A model generated the notes under the pieces. That model did no database searches. It saw only the letters and a list, made by a program, of their open reading frames with translations, and had not been told where the DNA came from. This document shows, in pieces, positions 26,201 to 34,463 of a stretch of DNA of 57,362 nt; the stretch's first letter is position 1; each line of letters starts with the position of its first letter. This stretch comes from Armatimonadota bacterium (GTDB taxonomy: Bacteria; Armatimonadota; Zipacnadia; JAUWAU01): NCBI GenBank assembly GCA_030601885.1, contig JAUWAU010000038.1, forward strand, positions 1-57,362, written 5' to 3'. The position numbers were made by a program, and so were the translations under genes.

Positions 26201-26360
26201 GGTTCTGGAGCCCGGATGGTGAAGCATTGCAGCCAACGGCTGACCGTCCAGCCGGCGCCAGGGCGCTCAGCTCCGTACAAGGAACCGCGGATCAGGAGCC
26301 TGCTCGCGCTGCGGGATGACACCGTGCAGCGTTCCTGGGCAGGCCGGCAGGAGGATCGAG

Positions 26361-27377
26361 ATGCAAGTACTGGTCACCGGAGCCACGGGGCGCATTGGCG
26401 CCAACGTCGTCAAGCGCCTGCTGGAAGACGGCCATGCCGTCCGAGCCCAGGTTCGACCGGACTCAGACCGTGCGGCCAAGTTGCACGGTCTGGACGTGGA
26501 AGTGTGCGCGGTGGACCTGTGCGATCGCGACGGCGTCTCGGCTCTGGTGCCGGGCATGGACGCCATCGTCCACCTGGGGGTGAAGCTGCGCGGCCCCAGC
26601 AACCTCGACCAACTCGATGTCAACATCGCGCCGACGCTTACGCTCCTGGAGGCCGTCCGCACTCTCGAGCCCGGGCTGCAGCGGTTCGTCTACGGGAGCT
26701 CCGACGTGCTCTACCCACACACCGGATGGATGCCGGAGCCGATCCAGGCATCCGACATTTTCCACCGGCCGGTGGGCATGTACGCCGTCAGCAAGGTTGC
26801 CGGCGAGTGCATGGTCCACTCCTACCATCACCAGTACGGCATCCCAACCGTCTCCCTCAACATCCCGATGACCTTCGCCGGGCGGGAGCTGATGGGCGAG
26901 CGCGCACCCGCGTTCAGCCCCTACCTGGACGACCGGCTTGAGGCAGCGGCGCACCAGCCCCCATCGGCTGACCGCGACCGCTGCCTCGCCGAGCTGCGCC
27001 GGCACCAGGCGGAAGGCAAGCGTCTGGTCGTGCCCCTCTGCCCCGAGGGCCCGGCCTGGAAGCGGCACCTGGGCGACGTGCGCGACGTGGCCGCTGCGTG
27101 TGCCTTGGCACTCTCCGCTCCGCGCGCCGTCGGCCACGCCTTCGTCATCATGTCTGACGCCCTCGACGACGGTGTCGGCGTGCCTCACCTCGCGCAATTC
27201 ACGGGTATGGACTACGCCGAGGTGGTCTTCCCCCGCGCCGAGTACTACTGGTACGACATGGCCAAAACGCGCGAACTGCTCGGTTACCGCTCAGCCTACG
27301 ACTCCTGCCGCATCCTGGAGGACGCCTGGCGCGACCAGCAGGGGGAGGACATCGGCGTCATTCCAGTCGGCCCGTAA
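26361..27377 (+). CDS. NAD-dependent epimerase/dehydratase, extended SDR
   Basis: 338 residues from ATG 26361, which has GGAGG seven bases upstream; the longer open frame before it is not protein-like. The Rossmann dinucleotide loop is GATGRIG at residues 7-13. The catalytic Tyr-Lys pair is 'YAVSK' (Tyr141, Lys145), with Ser in 'VYGSSDVLYP' completing the triad. It is the usual length for sugar-nucleotide epimerases/dehydratases and related NAD(P) oxidoreductases. The substrate pocket includes a long helical insert of about 40 residues near 195-240. It stands alone on the + strand, bracketed by a ~70 bp direct repeat and facing the beta-helix gene. The substrate is unknown, possibly a sugar derivative. 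Confidence 0.9.
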   Translation: MQVLVTGATGRIGANVVKRLLEDGHAVRAQVRPDSDRAAKLHGLDVEVCAVDLCDRDGVSALVPGMDAIVHLGVKLRGPSNLDQLDVNIAPTLTLLEAVRTLEPGLQRFVYGSSDVLYPHTGWMPEPIQASDIFHRPVGMYAVSKVAGECMVHSYHHQYGIPTVSLNIPMTFAGRELMGERAPAFSPYLDDRLEAAAHQPPSADRDRCLAELRRHQAEGKRLVVPLCPEGPAWKRHLGDVRDVAAACALALSAPRAVGHAFVIMSDALDDGVGVPHLAQFTGMDYAEVVFPRAEYYWYDMAKTRELLGYRSAYDSCRILEDAWRDQQGEDIGVIPVGP

Positions 27378-27426
27378 TATCCTACAGCCCATCCGACGCA
27401 CGCTGCAGTCGAAGCAGCGAGTCTGA

Positions 27427-27495
27427 GCGCCGACCGTTCCGGAGTACTGCGATCCCGAATCAGCGCGGATGGATTAGGTCGGAGGGACGCCGCAG
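27427..27495 (+). repeat. Epimerase-flanking direct repeat, right copy
   Basis: Starts GCGCCGACCGTTCCGG and contains GGATTAGGTCGGAGGGAC. It is the partner of 26135-26200. Differences are mainly substitutions and one short indel. Confidence 0.65.
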
Positions 27496-27498
27496 CTG

Positions 27499-29178
27499 TC
27501 ACGGCCGCCCCGCGCCGACGCCGAAGCGCATGGGTGGCGCGCCGCGCTGATGGGCGCCCATGTCCGGCCCATTGCCGGTGAAATCGTCGCTGAAGTTGGG
27601 GATCGGCTCGCCCGCGCCGGCCCCGGGACTGCCATCGGTCAGTTGGAAGCTCCCGGTCTTGGTTGCCGGATCGTATCCGCTGCCGGGCCTGTACACGGGC
27701 TCGCCTCGGATGCCGTGCGGTTCCTGGCCTTCGGGGATCTTCCCGTTGAAGAGGTCGTAGTCGAAGTCGTTGTCGATGTTCCGCTTGTCCTCGCTGGCGC
27801 TGTATCCATCCGGCGATCGGACGTGGAGAATGTTGTTGCGCGAGACTGTGTGCTTGACAATCCGATTGCCACCGAGCCCGCCCGTGGGCAACCATTCGTC
27901 CGGGCCGAAGAGCGTATTGTGGAGGATGTACATGTGGCCGGTCATCCAGTGCTCGCCGCCAGCGAAGCCCATCTTGAGGAAATGCAGGCCACCTGCATTG
28001 GGGCGAGACTGGCTGAGCTCGGCGACGTTGCGCCAGATGTACAGCGGCCCGATGCTTGTGGCGGCGTTCCCGATCATGATCATGCATTGCCTGATGTAGT
28101 TGCCCCACACCCGGTTATTGCGGTTGCCTCCCTCCACCTCGAGGCCGTCGTCCCAGCAGTGGCTGACGATGTTCCCGTAGATGTCCGAATCGGGCCCCGG
28201 CGCGCCGCGGAAACTCCCGTTGCTGCCGCCACCTATGATGTCGTTGTACATGTGATCGAGATCCGACCAGCATTCGTTGTACCGGATCACGTGGTTGCCC
28301 TTGGTGTTGTACATTGTCACCGCCTGGGGCCCCCCCGTATGCCAGCGATCGGCCTTCTTCTCGGGGTCCAACTCCTTGCGCCATTCGTACCAGCTATTGG
28401 TGTCGTGGCGGGGATCGTGGATGCGGCATCGTTGCAGGATGACGCGCTCGATGGCCGGGTTCTCCCGATCGGCCTCCCGGGCGAACAGAGCCGCCTCCAT
28501 GTTCTTGCCCCACAGGTCCGGCTGCTCCGCGTTCGGCAGCCCCCAGCCGCTGATGTCGCACTGCTCGATGACGATGTCGTGGCCGTTGAGGATCACGATG
28601 GCGTGGGACTGGGGCTCCTTCAGCGTGAGCCCGCGCACGATGACGTACGAGGCGTTGATGTCGATGCAGTGGTCGATGACGTTGCGACCGTCGATGGTGG
28701 CCATCTTCCCTGGCGCGGGGGCGTAGAGCACGTAGCCATCGGGCGAGCCGGACTCCTCGATGACCAGCTTCTCGTGCGATACCTCCGGCAGGCTGATCGT
28801 CTTGCCGATGGGGAACTCCTCGCTCCACGTCCGGGCGGTGATGCGCTGCCGCACGGCGGTCCCCTCCAAGCTCAGCTCGACGTCGTATTCGGTGCCGGGC
28901 ACGAGGCCCACGATGCTGCCACGGTAGTCGGCCAGGTCTTCGTCCGTCCCGGGGATGGGGTTGTAGCGCATTGCCAGCGCTTCCCGCCATTCGGGTGCGC
29001 CCTGCCGGCGGTAGCGGACCGAGACTTGTCTCTCCGCGGACCCGCCCGGGGGCGACCAGTACAGCCCCACGCAATGAAAGGTGGGTATCGCGAGCGGGGC
29101 ATCGCCAACCTCCAGAGGGTTCTGAGCCATGGCGGACGACATGAACACGCCAAGGGCCATCCAGATTCCTGCCTTCAT
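27499..29178 (-). CDS. Secreted right-handed beta-helix protein
   Basis: 559 residues from the ATG at 29178, with AAAGGA about 10 bases upstream (a TTG seven codons earlier is less likely). A signal peptide 'MKAGIWMALGVFMSSAMAQ' ends with AMA-Q. Next is a fibronectin-like beta domain (about residues 30-120; 'VSVRYRRQGAPEW', 'GLVPGTEYDVELS'). A parallel beta-helix follows with many short turns such as 'NVIDHCIDINASYVIVRGLTL' and 'NHVIRYNECWSDLDHMYND'. This architecture is found in pectate-lyase-like and other polysaccharide-active or surface proteins. Catalytic residues cannot be assigned safely. It converges on the epimerase gene and has no operon partners. It is probably exported and involved in carbohydrate binding or cleavage. 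Confidence 0.85.
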   Translation of the reverse strand: MKAGIWMALGVFMSSAMAQNPLEVGDAPLAIPTFHCVGLYWSPPGGSAERQVSVRYRRQGAPEWREALAMRYNPIPGTDEDLADYRGSIVGLVPGTEYDVELSLEGTAVRQRITARTWSEEFPIGKTISLPEVSHEKLVIEESGSPDGYVLYAPAPGKMATIDGRNVIDHCIDINASYVIVRGLTLKEPQSHAIVILNGHDIVIEQCDISGWGLPNAEQPDLWGKNMEAALFAREADRENPAIERVILQRCRIHDPRHDTNSWYEWRKELDPEKKADRWHTGGPQAVTMYNTKGNHVIRYNECWSDLDHMYNDIIGGGSNGSFRGAPGPDSDIYGNIVSHCWDDGLEVEGGNRNNRVWGNYIRQCMIMIGNAATSIGPLYIWRNVAELSQSRPNAGGLHFLKMGFAGGEHWMTGHMYILHNTLFGPDEWLPTGGLGGNRIVKHTVSRNNILHVRSPDGYSASEDKRNIDNDFDYDLFNGKIPEGQEPHGIRGEPVYRPGSGYDPATKTGSFQLTDGSPGAGAGEPIPNFSDDFTGNGPDMGAHQRGAPPMRFGVGAGRP

Positions 29179-29418
29179 GGTCGTGGGTCCTTTCCGCAAC
29201 GGGTTGGGAGATTGCCCCCTCAGAGCTTGGCGTCGTGAACGCTGCCGCCCTGCAGCCGTTCCAGGCCCCCCACTGTAGGGTGGGCACTGCCTGCGTCAGT
29301 GGTGGGCCGTGGCCAAGATGGCTTGTCCAGGGCAGTGCTTGGTAATTCCGAGAGCACCGGTCCTGGTCCTCCTTCCCCAGCTCCGAGGGCATTCCGGCCA
29401 GATCATGCGTGATGAATA

Positions 29419-29610
29419 TCAGGGCCTGTTCCTGCACTGTATTGGTCCCAGCCAGATCTCGCAGCCGCCGAGCTGGTACTGCTCAGGCGCTGGCAGGTAG
29501 CCGTTGTGGCAGGTGGGTATGCCGCTGACGATGGTCCGGGCGAACGGGCTGCGCCGCTTCAGGCCAAGGTCGATGTCGACGAGCGTCTGGAACGGAAGGG
29601 TGCAGATCAC
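29419..29610 (-). pseudogene. C-terminal fragment of a neutral/alkaline ceramidase-like protein
   Basis: The - strand encodes 'LPFQTLVDIDLGLKRRSPFA', then 'RTIVSGIPTCHNGYLPAPEQ' and 'YQLGGCEIWLG'. Neutral ceramidase-type hydrolases carry a comparable block (phenylalanine or glutamate strand, S-P-F/T, N-G-x-x-G-Y-x-P-T, G-G-Y-E). Only about 60 codons remain, with no start and a changed N-G-Y motif, so it is a relic. Confidence 0.42.
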
Positions 29611-29752
29611 GAGGTCACTAATGCACAGGTGTCCCCCCGAAGAAGTCCATCCACACGTGCATCTGGGGCTTAGGAGGAGATCCGGCCCGTCGCGCGGGAA
29701 GTAGTGCTCCCCCGGGTGCCTCCTCGATGCCCCTCCCCCAGTCTTCGCATAA

Positions 29753-29780
29753 TAGCGTCACTAGCGTCACGGCGTCACGG
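29753..29780 (+). repeat. AGCGTCAC direct-repeat module, copy 3
   Basis: TAGCGTCACTAGCGTCACGGCGTCACGGG, matching the copies near 1138 and 25761. It lies about 90 bp before copy 2 of the ~120 bp dispersed repeat. Confidence 0.65.
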
Positions 29781-29871
29781 GCGCAAGCCCTGGCAGCTCG
29801 CAACGGCTTGGACGAGCAAGGCCGGCATACGCGGGAGGGCCGCATGTGATCATTACCGGCCCTCTCAGATC

Positions 29872-30005
29872 GCCGCTTCCTTCCCGGATATGTCTTCTTT
29901 GGCTTCCGTGGGGTTTCGCTTGCTCTTCTGTACGTCAGGGGTATATCGAGAGGTACGGCATGGAGGAAGCCAAAGAAATGCCACGGAGAACGCCGCGCGG
30001 AATCT
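29872..30005 (+). repeat. Dispersed ~120 bp repeat, copy 2, with 11 bp inverted repeat
   Basis: CTTTGGCTTCC at 29897-29907 is perfectly complementary to GGAAGCCAAAG at 29965-29975. A 57-base loop between them carries the shared GGGTATATCGAG block. The 3' end has the family's AATGCCACGGAGA. This is the best-preserved copy structurally. Confidence 0.72.
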
Positions 30006-30057
30006 TCTCCTGCGCACTTCGGGAGAAACGCAGGCTGGAGGCACAGTGAGCACGCGT

Positions 30058-30115
30058 CTGGGGGAGGGCGGTATAGCATCCCTCTCTGTCGCAGTGCAGC
30101 CGTGCAACCCCATCC
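30058..30115 (+). repeat. G-rich short module, copy 2
   Basis: GGGGGAGGGCGGTATAGCAT then GCAGTGCAGCCGTGCAACCC. It is similar to 1035-1083 (inside the recombinase 3' end) and to 32578-32630. All three share the order G-run, TA..AG/TA...CCC, GTG..GCAACCGTGCAACC. Confidence 0.55.
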
Positions 30116-30327
30116 GGAATCACGCTGCTGAAGGCCGTCGCAGATGGAGCGTGGTCGCATTCGTCTCCTCTGTCGCCCTACTGCCCTGGTGCACGTCTCG
30201 TGTCTGAATCCCAAAACCCAGGTGCTCTGTGAACAGGCAGTGGTCCCAGCCCCGGCAGGCTCGGGCCTTGACACTATTGTGCCGACGTCCAGTTGCGGCC
30301 CCACAGCCGCCTGACTGGAGCGTTCCG

Positions 30328-30627
30328 ATGACGCAGGAAGAGGCCGCACAAGCAGTGCTCGAACTGGCCGCCTACCAGTGTGAGATTGATAGCAGTGTCG
30401 CATCGCCGCTGCGGTACAGGCGCATGGAGAAGTACCGCGCACTGCAGGCCGCCATGTACGCCCGCCTCGGATGGGAGCTCGACATCCGCAGCGAGGACAT
30501 CGTCTGGTGCAGCGACGCTACGATCAGACGCCTCGTCGACGAGGCATTCTCCCGCGCGGAGCCCAGCGGGATCATCGGGCAGCCGAAGGCGCACTCGTCT
30601 CTGACAAGAGGGAAGCCGGAGGTGTGA
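30328..30627 (+). CDS. Small hypothetical protein
   Basis: 99 residues from ATG 30328, with a GGAG eight bases upstream. It is helical and charged in the middle ('RRMEKYRALQAAMYARLGWEL'), with a polar tail. No known motif, signal or membrane segment. It is divergent in direction from the pair of - strand genes that ends 104 bases away (convergent). Family not recognised. Confidence 0.5.
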   Translation: MTQEEAAQAVLELAAYQCEIDSSVASPLRYRRMEKYRALQAAMYARLGWELDIRSEDIVWCSDATIRRLVDEAFSRAEPSGIIGQPKAHSSLTRGKPEV

Positions 30628-30730
30628 GACGAGACAAATGAGGACGAGAACAGGGACAGCCCGCCCCCAACCCGGGTGAGGGGCCGTCCTGCGCGGAGCA
30701 CCGCACTGTCACCGTGCGGCGTGTTTGGGG

Positions 30731-31504
30731 TCAGCGGCGAGCTGTGAGCATGCCCTCGTAGGTCCAGACGCGGTCCTTCACGAACTCCCACGACAGCTCT
30801 ACCAGCCTGGAGCATGGCACGAGCACCGGGCGCCACAGGTCCTCGAATACCGCCAAGTGCTTGTCCGTGGCCTTTGGGAACGTGGCGCCGAATCCCCTGC
30901 GTCGCGTGGCTTCCGATACGCCTCGGCCTTGCAGCCTACCGTCAATGTTCACATTCCAGAGCTCCCCGAAGCAATGCGTCATGTTGACGCGCTGCCGTCC
31001 CTTCCCGCAGCTGCACGCAATCGGGTCCTTGGCCCAGCCAATTGGCCTCTCAAGTTCATAGCGTAACGCCGCGGTGTAGCCGAATGCCAAGTCCAGTTCG
31101 TCGCGCGGGTGTGTCAGCTCGTGCCGAACCGTGTTGATGAGGGGCTCGTCGTCGCCGGTCCTGTTGTGGACGGTTTCGATGGGGCACATCCTCAGGCTGA
31201 CTAAGTTGCCGTCCGCGCCGGGCACTAGGTCAACACTTGGCTCGCCGGACTCCGTGCTCGGCAGGAGCAGCACCTCCGACACGCTGTCCTGCAGCCCAAG
31301 CTCGGCGGCTGCTTCTTCCACCATGCGCACGAGGCGTTTCCACGCTCGATACGCTACTGCGTAACGCCGCTTGCGCGACGCTTCTCCCTCGACCAGGATG
31401 ACCTCGCTAGGCTGCCGTCTGAAGACGCTCTCGTCAAACGGTTTCAGACTCTCGACCTCCAATGTGACCCGCCACTTGAAGTCGTCGTGCACAGTGATCC
31501 TCAC
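30731..31504 (-). CDS. HExxH metallopeptidase-like protein
   Basis: 257 residues. A zinc-peptidase motif is present at residues 128-132 in 'NTVRHELTHPRDELD'. A cysteine pair 'CSCGKG' and 'LWNVNIDGRLQGRG' follow, a layout that resembles small conserved zincins of the SprT-like size class, though I cannot name the family. There is no signal peptide, so the protein is cytoplasmic. Its ATG overlaps the end of the upstream gene (31501) by four bases, so the two are translated together. It could cleave a protein as the effector of a two-gene module, but no substrate is evident. Confidence 0.62.
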   Translation of the reverse strand: MRITVHDDFKWRVTLEVESLKPFDESVFRRQPSEVILVEGEASRKRRYAVAYRAWKRLVRMVEEAAAELGLQDSVSEVLLLPSTESGEPSVDLVPGADGNLVSLRMCPIETVHNRTGDDEPLINTVRHELTHPRDELDLAFGYTAALRYELERPIGWAKDPIACSCGKGRQRVNMTHCFGELWNVNIDGRLQGRGVSEATRRRGFGATFPKATDKHLAVFEDLWRPVLVPCSRLVELSWEFVKDRVWTYEGMLTARR

Positions 31505-32271
31505 TCTCCAACACCTCCTTCCTGCTCTGGTGATGCTGCGCTGGCGCTCCGCTCACTGTCTCCTCCATGGATCGAGTACGCCCGAGCGAGCGAATGCATG
31601 TAGATTCTCTCTGGGGCAGCGGGAGGGAGGGCCGACAGCTCGGGCGGGGACTGCAGCATCTTGATTAGGTGGAACCGCTGGTAGTGTCCCGTGTGGTAGT
31701 CGTCGAGCTTTGACGGGAAGAGCATGTGGAAGTACTTGTGGCCCCATGCTCCATCGCTGACATCGGGCGCCTGTTCCTGCATCGTTCTCTGAAGCTCGCC
31801 GTACTCGTCGTGGCTTCCATTGGCGGGCAGTTGCTCGAGAGCGGCAACGCCAGCCAGGAGTTGATCCCGCTGGCGCCTCGCGAAGTGAATGGCTTCGTCC
31901 AAAGAGAGCTCTTGCTGGCTCTGAGGGGATCCGGTGATCCACGCACCGGTAGTCCGGGTCTGGTAGATTGCGAACTTCAGGGCGCTGCCGCCAGCGATGC
32001 TCCCAAAGATGGCCGGCAACTCCTCGTCGTCCTTGAACTCCAGCCAGTGCATCAGGCTATCTCTGCCGCGATCGTGCATCTTCTCCAACAGTCGTTCGCC
32101 GTCAAGCGCTCGAAGGACCTCGGGCCCGAACTCATCCCTGAAGCGGGCGTAGCAAGATGCCAGCTGCTCTCTTGACGGCAACCTGCCGTCAGTGAGAAGC
32201 GTGCTGTAGAACTCCCCGAGTTCGTTTCGGAGTTCCTGGACCAGCACCGTCTGTCGTTGATCCATCACCAT
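31501..32271 (-). CDS. McrB-N-terminal-like / restriction-associated protein without ATPase domain
   Basis: 256 residues. The pattern 'LMHWLEFKDDEELPAIFGSI', 'GGSALKFAIYQ', 'TGAWITG', 'HFARRQRDQLLAG' and 'WGHKYFHMLFPSKLDDYH' resembles the DNA-recognition front half of some McrB-type and other restriction ATPases. Here it ends before any Walker A motif, so it would be a stand-alone sensor domain. It is the first gene of a two-gene - strand operon with the HExxH protein. The start lies upstream of a repeat zone with no obvious promoter. Assignment rests on remembered family pattern and needs a profile search. Confidence 0.5.
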   Translation of the reverse strand: MVMDQRQTVLVQELRNELGEFYSTLLTDGRLPSREQLASCYARFRDEFGPEVLRALDGERLLEKMHDRGRDSLMHWLEFKDDEELPAIFGSIAGGSALKFAIYQTRTTGAWITGSPQSQQELSLDEAIHFARRQRDQLLAGVAALEQLPANGSHDEYGELQRTMQEQAPDVSDGAWGHKYFHMLFPSKLDDYHTGHYQRFHLIKMLQSPPELSALPPAAPERIYMHSLARAYSIHGGDSERSASAASPEQEGGVGE

Positions 32272-32411
32272 CGTCCCTCCTACTCCGTTCTGCCGCTGGG
32301 GTGTTTCTCAGCCGGGACCGACTCTATCCTCCCCCAGTTCTGCTCGCAGAGAGAGCATCGACCAGCGGATGCACGCGCATGGACAGAGGATGGTTCTCCC
32401 TCATCGTCGTG

Positions 32412-32560
32412 GATCGCCGTTCCCTTCCCCAATATGTCCTTCTTGCATCCTTTGGCATTTCTCTTGCTCTTCTGTGGCTCCGGGGTATATCGATGGGGGT
32501 ATGGCACGCAGGAACGCAAAGGAAAGCCACGGAGCGCGCTTCGGGAGAGGGGTTGCCGAG
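32412..32560 (+). repeat. Dispersed ~120 bp repeat, copy 3
   Basis: AATATGTCCTTCTTGCATCCTTTGGCATTTCTCTTGC ... GGCTCCGGGGTATATCGATGGGGGTATGGCA ... CAAAGGAAAGCCACGGAG. Its arms CCTTTG and CAAAGG can pair. Followed by GCGCGCTTCGGGAGA, which also follows copy 2 (GCGCACTTCGGGAGA). Confidence 0.72.
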
Positions 32561-32577
32561 AGGGACGGTGAGCGGCC

Positions 32578-32630
32578 GGGGGAGGGGGGTACAGTGTCCC
32601 CCTCCGTGTCAGTGCAACCGCGCAACCCTC
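32578..32630 (+). repeat. G-rich short module, copy 3
   Basis: GGGGGAGGGGGGTACAGTGT then CCCCCTCCGTGTCAGTGCAA then CCGCGCAACCC. It is self-complementary in its first half (GGGGGAGGGGG against CCCCCTCC) and could form a hairpin. Confidence 0.55.
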
Positions 32631-32790
32631 ACTGCCGGGCGAGCCGCGTCACATGCCAATTCGATACAACCCTTTCGCCGCTGCCGGCAACTAATACAGT
32701 GGCTGGTGCCTGACCACGGCGCCCGGGATCATGTGGCACCCCTCCCTTTCGCCCTGCCCGGGCGCCAACCTGGCGCTATCGCGCAGCGCC

Positions 32791-33252
32791 ATGACGGGGG
32801 AGCGGGACGTGAGCATACATCAGTGGGACAAGCTCGAGGCCTTCCTGCGAGTGGGTGACATCGAGAGCTTCGTGCTGGGCTTCGTAGAGCTGTACGACTA
32901 TGTGACGTTCCCGCAGCTTGCCACAGCGCTGGGCGGAGCGGCCAACGGCGACGCCCAGGTCTGGGCGCCGCACGATAGGAACCTCGTTTTGTGGGCTGGC
33001 ATGAGCGAGACGTTCGCCGCGGCTGTCAGGAACTTGCTCCAGACAAAGCGACTGCGCTTCGAGTCGATGCCAGCGCTGGCCTACGAGCTCGATGACGCGG
33101 TGCTCCAGCTGCCCGTGGCGGAGCAGCAGGTCGATGGTGGGTTCGAGGAGCCGCACTCGCTGCCGGCGGTGCTGAGGCCGGGCGAGCAATCGCGCGAGCA
33201 CGGCCCTGCAAACGCCAGAGTAATAGTGAGGCGTGTGGCGGAGCAAAAGTGA
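32791..33252 (+). CDS. Hypothetical protein, possibly decayed at the 3' end
   Basis: 153 residues from ATG 32791. The first ~100 residues read like a real protein ('DKLEAFLRVGDIESFVLGFVELYDYVTFPQLATALG'). The last ~45 are Pro/Glu/Arg-rich and may be out of frame. No motif, signal or membrane segment. Family not recognised. Confidence 0.4.
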   Translation: MTGERDVSIHQWDKLEAFLRVGDIESFVLGFVELYDYVTFPQLATALGGAANGDAQVWAPHDRNLVLWAGMSETFAAAVRNLLQTKRLRFESMPALAYELDDAVLQLPVAEQQVDGGFEEPHSLPAVLRPGEQSREHGPANARVIVRRVAEQK

Positions 33253-33719
33253 GGCACCCGCCGCTTACATAGCCAGCCGTGAGGCATGCCGGTCGATTTA
33301 CTCTCCTCGCACCAGCTCCTGGTTGATGGACGGCTGGTCCGCGAAGCCAAAGACGTCGCTCTCGGATCCATCTCCGGCCGTGCTCAGCGCATGGCGCCAT
33401 CTGAGCCAGCCACGGCAATCACCCGATCGACTGGAGGCGGCGCCGGGAAGTGCTGACGTGGATTCTCAGGAACCATAGGATGCTGTGCAACCAAGGAGTA
33501 GACACGACTTCAGACGAAGTGTGGTACTGTGGTAGTCTCTGCTGGCAGAGATGATGGCCGTATGGGGTCGAAGCGGAGGTTCGCGGACGAGCATGTATCT
33601 CTCCGCGCACGGGCCGCGCCCATCGTGTCGGGCGGCCGACCGCTTCGCCCGGGACTTGGTATCGGTCGCCCCGAAGTCGCCGTCATCTCGGCTGGGCCCT
33701 TCGGGGGCTCAACCTCAAT
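33253..33719. other. Spacer before the defence operon
   Basis: About 470 bp upstream of the BREX-like operon, so it should hold its promoter. A short palindrome ACTTC-AGAC-GAAGT lies at 33507-33520, followed by AT-rich GTGGTACTGTGGTAGT, a possible operator or -10 region. A 53-codon frame from ATG 33562 ends in ATGA over the next gene's start, but its composition looks non-coding. Nothing is certain here. Confidence 0.35.
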
Positions 33720-34463
33720 ATGAGTACACAATCGGCAGACGAACTACGGGCGCGCATCGCGGACGAACGTCTCTTCGTTGAGATAGCGATCCACGCAGTG
33801 TGTAGGCTTGAGATGGCGGACCGTGCGACTCCGGTCCTGACTGGTGCCGACTCACGCGCGTGGCGCTCGTATCAGGGCGAGCTTGGGACTGCAGACCTCG
33901 CCGAGATGCGGATCCGGGACCTGTCGGTTCCCTACCCCTGGCTGTTCGATGTCACGCAAGTACTACCGCAGGGCTCGCCGCAGGATCTGCGCTGTGTGTC
34001 GGATGAGTGGGCGCTACGGCTGATCGATCGCGCCGACGACCGGGGATCTCTATCATCCGACGATTCCCTCAAGTGGGCTGCAGCCCGACTGCTCCCCGCA
34101 GGCCCGAAGTGGCGACCGGCTCTGCCCGAGTTGGCCGCTGATCAAGTGGCACTCGAACTACCCGGGACAGGTGGCTTGTTTGCCTACCGCATCCTCGGAG
34201 ACGCCCAGGGAGCGGTCCTACAGGAGAATTTCGTCATCGCATGCGGATCATGGCGCGAGGTCCTGTTTGCCGGCCTCGTCGCTCTTGAGCTGCAAGTCCC
34301 GAGTGGGGTGTCACTGTCGATTGTCCTGGACGAGGCTCTCGCGAGTCAGAAGGTGAGAGGGCGACGGTACGGCTTGATAGTCGGGGGTCGCGACCGCCAC
34401 GCAAGCGTCGAGGCTTCCCTGCAGGATCTGGTGGTGCCGCAAGGGCAGGTGGTGCTCGTTTGA
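33720..34463 (+). CDS. First gene of BREX-like operon, unknown (BrxE position)
   Basis: 247 residues. No signal or membrane segment; mixed alpha/beta with a beta-rich C-terminal third ending 'DLVVPQGQVVLV'. Its stop overlaps the next gene by four bases. Type 6 BREX loci start with the small protein BrxE, so by position this could be its counterpart, but I cannot match the sequence by eye. It is tightly coupled to the BREX genes and hence likely part of the system. Confidence 0.6.
   Translation: MSTQSADELRARIADERLFVEIAIHAVCRLEMADRATPVLTGADSRAWRSYQGELGTADLAEMRIRDLSVPYPWLFDVTQVLPQGSPQDLRCVSDEWALRLIDRADDRGSLSSDDSLKWAAARLLPAGPKWRPALPELAADQVALELPGTGGLFAYRILGDAQGAVLQENFVIACGSWREVLFAGLVALELQVPSGVSLSIVLDEALASQKVRGRRYGLIVGGRDRHASVEASLQDLVVPQGQVVLV

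Larger units (their letters stand above)
24879..26360. other. Decay and repeat zone
   Basis: About 1.5 kb without an intact recognisable gene. It holds, left to right, a frameshifted nuclease-like relic on the - strand, a possible tiny membrane ORF, an antitoxin-like start on the - strand, AGCGTCAC direct repeats, one copy of the ~120 bp dispersed repeat, an inverse AGCGTCAC array and one copy of the epimerase-flanking repeat. Confidence 0.6.
29179..30327. other. Relic and repeat zone
   Basis: About 1.15 kb. It contains a ceramidase-like gene fragment on the - strand and a composite of three dispersed modules in the order AGCGTCAC array (29753), ~120 bp repeat (29872) and G-rich module (30058). 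No intact gene is seen. Confidence 0.55.
32272..32790. other. Repeat-bearing spacer
   Basis: Holds copy 3 of the ~120 bp repeat and copy 3 of the G-rich module. No gene is recognised. Confidence 0.5.

Noticed and set aside
26463..27197. 244-codon - strand frame
   Set aside because: Fully inside and antisense to the epimerase gene.
27550..29238. 562-codon open frame on the + strand
   Set aside because: It is exactly antisense to the beta-helix gene, which has a signal peptide, ribosome site and domain structure. The + frame is Val/Asp/Ala-rich shadow sequence from GC-rich coding DNA.
28394..29437. 347-codon - strand frame
   Set aside because: Overlaps the beta-helix gene in another frame; Arg/His/Gly-rich shadow.
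33551..33781. Frame overlapping the start of the BREX-like operon
   Set aside because: It conflicts with the ATG at 33720 and has no protein-like features; the 33562-33723 frame is only marginally better.
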